A program made the translations under genes and the position numbers. From contig NZ_VFNC01000001.1 of NCBI RefSeq assembly GCF_006715395.1, positions 4,030,001 through 4,094,000 on the forward strand: DNA of 64,000 nt, in the 5' to 3' direction. The first letter of the stretch is position 1, and every line of letters starts with the position of its first letter. The notes beneath the pieces are model-generated. The model had not been told where the DNA came from and ran no database searches. It was given only the letters and a program-made list of their open reading frames with translations. Shown here in pieces: positions 22,585-30,379 of this stretch. Origin of the DNA: Streptomyces sp. SLBN-31 (GTDB lineage Bacteria > Actinomycetota > Actinomycetes > Streptomycetales > Streptomycetaceae).

Positions 22585-24542
22585 CGGATTCCGCAGGGCG
22601 CCAGGAGTCCCGCCGCGCCGCACACGCCAGGAAGCGCATCAGCCGCCGTCCCAGCCGGCTCGGCCTGCCCGCCGGGAGCACGGCCGTACCGGACCGCGTC
22701 CGGGATGAGGAGGCCGGGTTCCCCGCCCTGCTGCAGCGCGTCTGGCAGCGTGCGGCCAAGGCACCGGACCTGCCGTCGGCTCTTGAGGTGCTGCTCACCC
22801 TCGACGGACACGTGCCCGCCGACATCCAGCTGCGGGCCCTGAACTCGGCCGAGCAGGCCGCCCTGAGCGCACTGTGCGGCCTGACCTGGCGTGACGCCGA
22901 CGCCGACGCGTCCACCGCCACCGCCGCGGAGCCCGGCGTCGGCTCCAATGGCTCCGATGAGCGGCCCGTCTTCCGCGGTGAGATCGCCCTGACCACCAGC
23001 GGCCGCATCGCCGTACGCACCCCCGGCGGCCGCCCCCTGGATGCCCGCGACCTGGTCGGCGGGGTGCGCCGGGTGCCCTGGAGCCGCGCCGTCCTGGACG
23101 TCTACCGGCGCGAGCTGCACGACGCCCGCCGGCGGCGTGCCGCCGGCGCCGCCGACTGCCGTGCCTGGCTGGCCGAGCAGGGGCAGGAGGGCCGTGATGC
23201 GCTGGTCGTCCAGGCCCGGCAGGCGGCCCTGCGCACCGCCCCGTTCGTCCTGTACCAGCAGGACACGCAGTACACCAACTTCCGCGGCCGCAACACCCTG
23301 ACCGGCAAGACGCTGTGGCCGGGCCATCCCGACTGCGCGTTGAGCGCCCTGCACGGCCTGCCGCTGGAGTTGTGGTCGGACCAGGACACCCAGCTGGTCG
23401 TCTGCCTCACGCTGCTCATCCGCTCGGCCGGCTTCGGCCGCATCGAGGAGGCCAACGGCACCCAGCTGAGCGTCGAGCACGTCGCCCACACCCTGGAACG
23501 GGTGCGCCGCACCTACAACGCCGTCCCCGTGCCCGGCGCCGAGCCGGTGCCCGCCCCCGCCTCCCACACCGTCGCCGACCTCGACCACCTCGCCGCCGCG
23601 CTGCGCGAACGCCGCCGGCAGGTGGCCGGCAGCGCCCAGCTGTACCGCGAGATCCACGGGGCGCTGATGCACAAGGTGGAGCGGGTGGCCGCCGCCCCCG
23701 GCGACGTCGCCCGCGCCCGGCAGGGGGCCGTCGCCGAGCACCTGCGCGCCCGGCTGCCGCTGACCGGCGACACGCTCGCCGACCTCGGCCGCGATCTCGA
23801 CGCCGCGCCCGGCTGGCTGGCCCGCCCGCACGGCGCCTTCGCCACCGGCCTGGAGTCTTTGGTCTACGAGGCCGTGGCCGCGACCGCCACCGCCTTCGAC
23901 GCCGACTTCGCGATGAGCCGCGGCATGCGCTCGCTGCCCGCCCTGATCCGCGCGCTGCGCGGCGAGAGCTGGGCGGAGATCTGCGACTGGGACATCACCC
24001 ACTTCTTCTGCTGTGTGGTGCCGCGCCCCGAGGCCGCCGCCCACTTCGGCCACTCCACGGCCGCGCTCGCCGACGCCGCCTGGGCGATGTCCTCGCGCAT
24101 GCAGTACAACTCCTGGCACTTCGTCGCCGGCAACCTGCCGCCGGCGCCCGAGGTGGACGCCCGCGACCACTTCGTGCCGCCCGTCATCCCCGACCTGGCG
24201 TTCTTCTCCGACCAGCACCACCACGGGCACGTCAACAACAACGTGCGCTTCTCCATCCGCTCCCCGCAGGGCGTCGACGTCGACGGCCGCCGCTTCGAGG
24301 GCTTCATGGACCTGCGGCTGCTGCGCTGCGCCGGGCAGCCGTTCGGCGAGCAGGACCTGCTCGCCGCGCACCAGGTGTCCGCCTTCATCGCCCGCGCCAC
24401 CTCACTCGCCGCCCAACTGGCCGCGGCCGGGACCGGGCTGGAGGTCACCGCCTTCGACTCCGGCTGGCACTGGGAGTCCATCACGGGCCGTGCACCGGCC
24501 GGTGCACACTCCCTGACCGGTCAGGTCCGCCGAGCGTCATGA
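22581..24542 (+). CDS. unknown 653-aa protein of the N-N (hydrazine) cassette
   Basis: I do not recognise a characterised family. The N-terminal 25 residues are Arg-rich (RRAAHARKRISRRPSR). A middle segment has YQQDTQYTNFRGRNTL. The C-terminal third carries DITHFFCCVVPRPEAAAHFGHS (Asp471, His474, Cys477, Cys478) and the striking FFSDQHHHGHVNNNVRFSIRS (His546-548, His550), which look like metal-binding residues. It overlaps the ferredoxin upstream (ATGA) and the amidase downstream (ATGA), so the three are one translational unit. By position it matches the uncharacterised large protein shared by kinamycin and fosfazinomycin clusters and is a candidate N-N bond-forming or redox enzyme; that role is inference. 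Confidence 0.7.
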   Translation: MTDSAGRQESRRAAHARKRISRRPSRLGLPAGSTAVPDRVRDEEAGFPALLQRVWQRAAKAPDLPSALEVLLTLDGHVPADIQLRALNSAEQAALSALCGLTWRDADADASTATAAEPGVGSNGSDERPVFRGEIALTTSGRIAVRTPGGRPLDARDLVGGVRRVPWSRAVLDVYRRELHDARRRRAAGAADCRAWLAEQGQEGRDALVVQARQAALRTAPFVLYQQDTQYTNFRGRNTLTGKTLWPGHPDCALSALHGLPLELWSDQDTQLVVCLTLLIRSAGFGRIEEANGTQLSVEHVAHTLERVRRTYNAVPVPGAEPVPAPASHTVADLDHLAAALRERRRQVAGSAQLYREIHGALMHKVERVAAAPGDVARARQGAVAEHLRARLPLTGDTLADLGRDLDAAPGWLARPHGAFATGLESLVYEAVAATATAFDADFAMSRGMRSLPALIRALRGESWAEICDWDITHFFCCVVPRPEAAAHFGHSTAALADAAWAMSSRMQYNSWHFVAGNLPPAPEVDARDHFVPPVIPDLAFFSDQHHHGHVNNNVRFSIRSPQGVDVDGRRFEGFMDLRLLRCAGQPFGEQDLLAAHQVSAFIARATSLAAQLAAAGTGLEVTAFDSGWHWESITGRAPAGAHSLTGQVRRAS

Positions 24543-25942
24543 GCGGGGGAGCGTTGACCGCGCACGGTGTCCGCCACACCACAGACCTCCTCAGGCGGGG
24601 CGAGCTGAGCGCTCTGGAGCACACCACCGCTGTCCTGGCCGCCGCCCGCGAACACGACACCCTGGACGCCTACGTCGCCATCGCGGGCGAGGAGGCGCTG
24701 CGCGCGGCCGCGCGCGCCGATGCGCTCATCCGCGAACTGGGTGCCGACACCTGGCGCACCTGGCCGCTGCTGGGCGTCACCGTCTCCGTCAAGGACCTGC
24801 TGCAGACCCGCGACCTGCCCACCGTGCGCGGCTCGCTGCTGCCCAACGACCGGCCCCGCCAGGACGCCCCGGCCGTGGCCCGGCTGCGCGCCGCCGGCGC
24901 CGTCATCGTCGGCAAGACCGCCACGTCCGAATACGGCTGGAGCGCCTGCACCCTCTCCCGCGTCGCCCCGCCCGTGCGCAACCCCCACGACCCGCGCCTG
25001 AGCGCGGGCGGCTCCAGCGGCGGCGCCGCCGCCGCGGTGGCCGCCGGCCTGTGCGACGCCGCCCTGGGCACCGACGGCGCCGGATCCATCCGCATCCCGG
25101 CCGCGTTCTGCGGCGTCGTCGGCTACAAACCCACCCTGGGCCGCATCCCGTACGTGCCCAACAGCGCCGACCGGCTCGCCCACCAGGGCCCCCTGGCCCG
25201 CACCGTCGCCGAGGCCGCCCTGCTCGCCCGCGTCATGGCCGGCCCCCACCCCGCCGACCCCGACTCCGCGCTCGGCTCCCTCGACGCCCCCCGCGCCGCC
25301 CGCACCCTGCGCATCGGCTGGATCGACTACGACATCACCACCGACGAGGTCCGCCGCGTCGCCGCACAGGCCCGCCTGGCCCTCATCGCCCAGGGCCACC
25401 GGGTGAGGGACGTCGAGGTGCGCTGCGAGCGCCTCTACCCCGCGCTCGTCGACCTCCTGGCCGCCTCCGAGGCGGCCGGCGCCCGCCCCGAGGACGACCA
25501 GTGGGCCGATCCCGGCCGCCTGGAGGTGATCCGCTACGGGCGCACCCTTAGCGGCGCCGACGTCATCCGCGCCGAAGAGGTCCGCCAGAACCTGCGCGCC
25601 ACCCTGCGCACCGTCATGGACCGCTACGACGTCCTGGCCATGGCCACCGTGCCCGTCGAGCCGTTCGCCTACGACGCCGTCGGCCCGCCCTGGGCGGCCG
25701 ACCCGGGTGATCTGCGGTGGCTGGCCTGGGCGCCCGCCTCCTACCCCTTCAACATGACCGGCCAGCCCGCCCTGTCCCTGCCCGCCGGCCGCACGTCGGC
25801 CGGCCTGCCGGTGGGCGTGCAACTGGTCGGCCCCGTCGGCGGCGACGACCTGGTCCTGGCCCTGGCCGGGCGCCTGGAGGCCGACCTCGGCACACCGCTG
25901 CCGCCCCCCGCAAGGGCCCTGCAGCCCGCCGCCGCCCACTAA
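24539..25942 (+). CDS. amidase-signature hydrolase of the N-N cassette
   Basis: The protein is 467 residues. The Ser-cisSer-Lys triad is visible: the lysine in VSVKDLLQTRDL, the cis-serine in LSAGGSSGGAAAA and the nucleophile in GTDGAGSIRIPAAFCG. Length is normal for the amidase-signature family. In the fosfazinomycin/kinamycin route an amidase-type hydrolase removes the acetyl group after acetylhydrazine has been loaded on glutamate, and gene order supports that job here. It overlaps the preceding gene by 4 bp and is followed at 28 bp by the glutamine synthetase-like gene. Confidence 0.85.
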   Translation: MSGGALTAHGVRHTTDLLRRGELSALEHTTAVLAAAREHDTLDAYVAIAGEEALRAAARADALIRELGADTWRTWPLLGVTVSVKDLLQTRDLPTVRGSLLPNDRPRQDAPAVARLRAAGAVIVGKTATSEYGWSACTLSRVAPPVRNPHDPRLSAGGSSGGAAAAVAAGLCDAALGTDGAGSIRIPAAFCGVVGYKPTLGRIPYVPNSADRLAHQGPLARTVAEAALLARVMAGPHPADPDSALGSLDAPRAARTLRIGWIDYDITTDEVRRVAAQARLALIAQGHRVRDVEVRCERLYPALVDLLAASEAAGARPEDDQWADPGRLEVIRYGRTLSGADVIRAEEVRQNLRATLRTVMDRYDVLAMATVPVEPFAYDAVGPPWAADPGDLRWLAWAPASYPFNMTGQPALSLPAGRTSAGLPVGVQLVGPVGGDDLVLALAGRLEADLGTPLPPPARALQPAAAH

Positions 25943-25970
25943 CCCCCGCCCCGCGAAAGGACGTTATTCC

Positions 25971-27500
25971 ATGTACGTCAGGTCATGGTCCTCGCCCGCC
26001 GCCCAGGGCAGCGTCGGGCGGCCCTCCTTCGTGGCCGACCACGCCCTGTGGGACGACGCCCGCACCGCCGCCGCCGAACGGATCGAAGCCGCCCTCGCCG
26101 ACATCGACCTCGTCCGCCTCGTCTTCGGCGACCCGCACGGACTGGCCCGCTCCAAGACCCTCACCGCCGAGGCGTTCCGCTCCGTGCTGCGCAACGGCAT
26201 GAACTTCAGCCCCGGCCCGTTCGTCTTCGACACCGGACACGCCGTCGCCGTCGACTTCCTGGGCGAGCACGGCATCGGCGTCGACGAGATCGCCGGCGCC
26301 GGCAACTTCATCCTCGTGCCCGACCCGCTCACCTTCCAGGTGCTGCCCGGCGGTGACGCCCGCACCGCCTGGGTGATCGGCGACGAGTACCTGCGCGACG
26401 GCACCCCCCACCCGCTGTCCTCCCGGGCCGTGCTGCGCCGCGTCGCCGACCGCTACGCCCAGCACGCCCTGGCCCCCGTCGTGGGCCTGGAAGTGGAGTG
26501 GTACCTCACCCGCCGCCTGGACAACGAACCCGGCAACACCGGCAACGGCTTCGGCCTCCAAGGCCAGGCCCCGCGCGTGACGGCGGTGAACGCCGGCTAC
26601 CAGTTCAACCTCGACGCCCACTACGACACCCTCGCCCCCCTGACCGACCCGCTCGCCCTGCACCTGCTCGCCCTGGGCCTGCCCCTGCGCTCGATGGAAC
26701 ACGAATCCGGGCCCGGCCAGGTGGAGACGACGTTCAGCCCGATGTCCGCCCTGGATGCCGCCGACGCCATGCTGCTGTTCCGCACCACCGTCAAGAACTG
26801 GTGCGCCCGCCGCGGCCACCACGCCTCCTTCATGTCCAAGCCGCTCCTGGACGCCGCCGACCCCAGCGGCTGGCACCTCAACCAGTCGGTCACCGACCTC
26901 ACCACGAACACCAACCTGTTCGCCGCCGACGCCCTCTGCGGCGGACCGTCCCCGCAGGGCAAGGCCTACGCCGAGGGACTGCTGTCCTTCGCCCGCGAGC
27001 TGTGCCTTGTGTCGGTGCCCACCGTCAACGGCTACCGGCGCCTGGCCGCCGAGCACACCCTGGCCCCCACCCGGCTCGGCGTCAGCCAGGAAGACCGCAG
27101 CGCCATGCTCCGCCTCGTCGGCCACGGCGCCGGCGCGCACATCGAAAACCGCATCGGCGAACCGTGCGCCAACCCCTACCTCACCATCGCCGCCCAGCTC
27201 TACGCCGGCCTCGAGGGCCTGACCGCCCAGCCCGCACCCGCCCCCGGCGGACAGCCGGCCACCGGCGGCGCCCCGGCGGCCGACGGCGCGCCGGCGGTGG
27301 TGCCGCAGGACCTGCGCGAGGCCCTCGACGCCTTCCGTACCGGACGGGCCGCCCGGCTGCTGGGCGAGCCCCTGGCCGCCTGCCTGACCAAACTCAAGGA
27401 AAGCGAACTGCGCCGCTACCAGGCCTGGTGCCTGCAGGCCGCCCCCGCCCCCGGGCAGGTCACCGAGTGGGAACAGCGTGAGTACTTCGGCGCCTACTGA
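25971..27500 (+). CDS. glutamine synthetase-like ligase of the N-N cassette
   Basis: This 509-residue protein carries glutamine synthetase landmarks: VVGLEVEWYLTRRLDN (metal ligands), MEHESGPGQVETTFSP, ASFMSKPLLDAADPSGWHLNQS (ATP/metal region) and NRIGEPCANPYL. The N-terminus is short and unlike housekeeping GlnA, and there is no adenylylation Tyr loop that I can place. In fosfazinomycin and kinamycin biosynthesis such an enzyme joins (acetyl)hydrazine to the gamma-carboxyl of glutamate using ATP. An Ala/Pro/Gly-rich insertion at about residues 420-445 is a linker. A general glutamine synthetase-like ligase is the fallback call. Confidence 0.85.
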   Translation: MYVRSWSSPAAQGSVGRPSFVADHALWDDARTAAAERIEAALADIDLVRLVFGDPHGLARSKTLTAEAFRSVLRNGMNFSPGPFVFDTGHAVAVDFLGEHGIGVDEIAGAGNFILVPDPLTFQVLPGGDARTAWVIGDEYLRDGTPHPLSSRAVLRRVADRYAQHALAPVVGLEVEWYLTRRLDNEPGNTGNGFGLQGQAPRVTAVNAGYQFNLDAHYDTLAPLTDPLALHLLALGLPLRSMEHESGPGQVETTFSPMSALDAADAMLLFRTTVKNWCARRGHHASFMSKPLLDAADPSGWHLNQSVTDLTTNTNLFAADALCGGPSPQGKAYAEGLLSFARELCLVSVPTVNGYRRLAAEHTLAPTRLGVSQEDRSAMLRLVGHGAGAHIENRIGEPCANPYLTIAAQLYAGLEGLTAQPAPAPGGQPATGGAPAADGAPAVVPQDLREALDAFRTGRAARLLGEPLAACLTKLKESELRRYQAWCLQAAPAPGQVTEWEQREYFGAY

Positions 27501-27548
27501 CCCCCCGGCCCCCGCCCCCTGCCGCTCCACTCCCGACGGAGGCCGCGC

Positions 27549-28835
27549 ATGATCGCCCGCTACACGCTGCCCGAGATGGCCGCCCTGTTCACCGACCACG
27601 CCCGCTACACCACCTGGGTGCGGGTGGAGATCCTCGCCTCCCAGGCACAGGCCGCCCTCGGCCACGTCCCCCACGAGGCGGTGAAGGACATGCGCCGCGC
27701 CCCCGTCCCCGACCCCGAGCGGGTCGCCGCCATCGAACGGGAACGCGACCACGAGGTGCTCTCCTTCCTCGCCGCCTACTGCGAGAACATCCCCGACACC
27801 TCAGCCCGCTGGGTCCATCTGGGCATGACCAGCTACGACCTCGTCGACACCGCGCTGGGCCACACCCTGGCCCGCGCCACCGACCTCCTCACCGCAGCCG
27901 CCCGCCGGCTGCGCCGGGTGCTGACCGAGCGGGCCCTGGAACACTGGGACACCGTGATGGTGGGCCGCACCCACGGCATGCACGCCGAACCCACCACCTT
28001 CGGCCACAAACTCGCCGGCCACGCCTTCGCCGTCGACCGCTCACTGCACCGCCTGGCCGCCGCCCGCCAGGCCGTCGCCGTCGGCACCATCTCCGGCTCG
28101 GTCGGCACCTACGCACTGATCGACCCCCGCGTCGAGGAACACGTCTGCGCCGCCCTCGGCCTGACCGTCGAACCCGCCCCCAGCCAGGTCGTCGCCCGCG
28201 ACCGCCACGCCCAGCTGCTGCAGGCCGTGGCCACCCTGGGCGCCTGCGTGGAACACCTCGCCCTGGAACTGCGGCTGCTGCAGCGCACCGAGGTCCGCGA
28301 GGTCGAAGAAGCCCGCACCAGCGCCTACCAGGGCTCCAGCGCCATGCCCCACAAACGCAACCCCACCACCAGCGAACGGCTGTGCGGCCTGGGCCGCCTG
28401 CTGCGCGGCTACGCCGACACCGCCCTGGAAAACGTCGCCCTGTGGCACGAACGCGACCTCGCCCACCAAAGCGTGGAACGGGTGATCCTGCCCGACAGCC
28501 TGGGCGTCGGCCACTTCCAGGCCACCAAGGCCGCCGACCTGGTGGCCACCCTCACCGTCGACACCGACCGCATGCGCGCCCACATCGACCACACCGACGG
28601 CCTCCTCTACAGCTCCTCGGTCCTGGCCGAACTCCTCAGTGACGGGGTGGAACGCGAACACGCCTACCGCAGCGTGCAGGCCGCCGCCAACCACACCCTG
28701 GCCACCGGCGAGCACTTCGGCGCCGCCCTGGCCAAACAGGGCATCGACCTGGCCGGCCTGGGCCCCGAGCGCTTCCTCACCCACCACGACGTGATCCGCA
28801 CCCGATTGGAGAAGCTGCATGAGCTGGAAGATTGA
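27549..28835 (+). CDS. adenylosuccinate lyase-like protein of the N-N cassette
   Basis: This 428-residue protein has MIARYTLPEMAALFTDHARYTTW, HTLARATDLL, VGRTHGMHAEPTTFGHKLAG and the family signature GSSAMPHKRNP with the catalytic serine loop. It is close to PurB in overall pattern. Fumarate-releasing lyases of this superfamily are shared by the kinamycin and fosfazinomycin clusters; CreD-like relatives release nitrite from nitrosuccinate. The present protein looks more PurB-like, so elimination of fumarate from an N-succinyl hydrazine-type intermediate is a plausible but unproved role. The GGAGG ribosome site is good. It overlaps the GNAT gene by 17 bp. Confidence 0.85.
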   Translation: MIARYTLPEMAALFTDHARYTTWVRVEILASQAQAALGHVPHEAVKDMRRAPVPDPERVAAIERERDHEVLSFLAAYCENIPDTSARWVHLGMTSYDLVDTALGHTLARATDLLTAAARRLRRVLTERALEHWDTVMVGRTHGMHAEPTTFGHKLAGHAFAVDRSLHRLAAARQAVAVGTISGSVGTYALIDPRVEEHVCAALGLTVEPAPSQVVARDRHAQLLQAVATLGACVEHLALELRLLQRTEVREVEEARTSAYQGSSAMPHKRNPTTSERLCGLGRLLRGYADTALENVALWHERDLAHQSVERVILPDSLGVGHFQATKAADLVATLTVDTDRMRAHIDHTDGLLYSSSVLAELLSDGVEREHAYRSVQAAANHTLATGEHFGAALAKQGIDLAGLGPERFLTHHDVIRTRLEKLHELED

Positions 28836-29223
28836 GCGTGTCGACGGGGCCGCACTCGACCTCGACGAGGTCCTGGGCGTCTACCGCGCCTCCGGCCTGG
28901 GCGAGCGGCGCCCGATCGCCGAGCGGGAGCGGTTCGCGGCCATGCTCGCCCACGCCAACCTCGTCCTCACCGCCCGCGACGACGACGGCACCCTCCTGGG
29001 CATCGTCCGCGCCGTCTCCGACTTCTCCTACGTCACCTACCTCTCCGACATCGCCGTCACCCGCGACCGCCAGCGCGCCGGCATCGGCCGCGCCCTGATC
29101 GACGCCACCGCCGCCGAGGCCCCCCAGGCCAAGCTCGTACTGCTGTCCGCGCCCGCGGCCGTCGACTACTACCCGCACATCGGCTTCACCCGCCACGACT
29201 CCGCCTGGGTCCTTAACCCCTGA
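28819..29223 (+). CDS. GNAT N-acetyltransferase of the N-N cassette
   Basis: The protein is 134 residues. TLLGIVRAVSDFSYVTYLSDIAVTRDRQRAGIGRALIDA contains the acetyl-CoA binding motif RQRAGIGRAL, followed by LVLLSAPAAVDYYPHIGF. It overlaps the lyase gene by 17 bp and completes the cassette. In the related pathways a GNAT enzyme converts hydrazine to acetylhydrazine, which is then moved to glutamate; that is the inferred role. Confidence 0.88.
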   Translation: MSWKIERVDGAALDLDEVLGVYRASGLGERRPIAERERFAAMLAHANLVLTARDDDGTLLGIVRAVSDFSYVTYLSDIAVTRDRQRAGIGRALIDATAAEAPQAKLVLLSAPAAVDYYPHIGFTRHDSAWVLNP

Positions 29224-29361
29224 CACCCCCGGGGGCCCGGGCAGCCGGCTCCTGACGGGGGCGGCCGGGGCTGTACCGGGGCTCGACCGTGCGTGCCTAG
29301 ATTCAGGTGTCAGGGCGGCAGGCCCGCACCCGCGCACCGCACTCCCGGGGGAGGCAACACC

Positions 29362-30144
29362 GTGACATCGGCACAGGCGCTGCTCGAGACCCGCCCGCCC
29401 GCCGGACCCGCCCCGGCCGCCCCCCGCCCCGCCAGGGAGCGGGAGCCGGTGGCGGCCGGCCGCTCCGCGGCCGTCGCGATGCCCTCCGGCCGCCGTGTCC
29501 TGGTCGTCGACGCCGACACCGCCGGCGCCGAATCGCTGCTGACCCAGTTGCGCCGGCACGGTCACGAGGCCTTCGCCGTGCGGCGTGGCGAGGCCGCGCT
29601 GCGCGCCCACGAGGACGCCGATCTGATCCTGCTGGACCTGGAACTGCCCGACCTGGACGGGCTGGAGGTCTGCCGCGCCGTGCGCGCCGTCAGCCGGGTG
29701 CCCGTCATCATCGTCACCGCCCGCGCCTCCGAACTGGACTGCGTCCTGGGCCTGCAGGCGGGCGCCGACGACTACGTCGCCAAGCCCTACGGGCTGCGCG
29801 AGCTGATGGCCCGCATCGAGGCCGTGATGCGGCGGGCGCAGTGGCAGCCGGCCGCCGCCCGCGAGATCCGCCGCGGCCCCTTGCACATCGACGTCGGTTC
29901 CCGCGAGGTGATGGTCGGCGGCGAGGAAGTAGCCCTGACCCGCAAGGAGTTCGACCTGTTGTGCCTGCTGGCCTCGCACCCGGACACCGTCATCCCGCGC
30001 AAGCAGCTCCTGCAGCAGGTCTGGGGTGACTCCTGGTCCCGGCGCACCGTCGACACCCACGTCAGCAGCCTGCGCGGCAAGCTGGGCGACAGCGGCTGGA
30101 TCGTGACGGTCCGCGGCGTCGGCTTCATGCTCGGCACTCCCTGA
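29362..30144 (+). CDS. OmpR-family response regulator (JadR1-like)
   Basis: This 260-residue protein starts at a GTG behind GGGGGAGG. After a 45-residue Ala/Pro-rich tail comes a receiver domain (RVLVVDADTAG, LILLDLELPDLDG with the phospho-acceptor Asp, VPVIIVTARASE, DDYVAKPYG). A winged-helix output domain follows (VALTRKEFDLLCLLASHPDTVIPRKQLLQQVWG, RTVDTHVSSLRGKL). The first acidic pocket reads DAD rather than DD. No histidine kinase is next to it. JadR1/AlpV-like orphan regulators activate angucycline clusters and can answer to the product itself, which is the likely role. Confidence 0.87.
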   Translation: MTSAQALLETRPPAGPAPAAPRPAREREPVAAGRSAAVAMPSGRRVLVVDADTAGAESLLTQLRRHGHEAFAVRRGEAALRAHEDADLILLDLELPDLDGLEVCRAVRAVSRVPVIIVTARASELDCVLGLQAGADDYVAKPYGLRELMARIEAVMRRAQWQPAAAREIRRGPLHIDVGSREVMVGGEEVALTRKEFDLLCLLASHPDTVIPRKQLLQQVWGDSWSRRTVDTHVSSLRGKLGDSGWIVTVRGVGFMLGTP

Positions 30145-30146
30145 GA

Positions 30147-30372
30147 GCGGTCTTCGACCATCTCAACGGCCTGCTCCGACGCCTCGTCCGCGAAGCCGAA
30201 GGCCGTGACGCCGAGCCGAGCGCCTGCGTGCTCGACGCCCAGAGCATCAAGACCTCAGCTAACGTGCCTGCGGCAGGTCAGGGCATCGACGCAGGCAAGA
30301 AGATCGCAGGCCGCAAACGCCACCTCGGCGTCGACACACTCGGCCTCCTCCTGGCCGTGCTGGTTCGCACCT
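30147..30372 (+). pseudogene. IS5-family transposase fragment
   Basis: Immediately after the response-regulator stop, one frame reads VFDHLNGLLRRLVREAEGRD, then CVLDAQSIKTSANVP and AGKKIAGRKRHLGVDTLGLLLAV. This is the middle of an IS5-group DDE transposase (LDAQSIKTS and GRKRHLGVDTLG are typical). Both ends are missing, so it is a relic. It marks an insertion point at the edge of the N-N/regulator block. Confidence 0.85.
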
Positions 30373-30379
30373 TGATTCC

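Noticed and set aside
29268..29320. Possible StrR half-site GCTCGACCG before the response regulator
   Set aside because: Left arm is good but the right arm at N11 (ATTCAGGTG) does not match.
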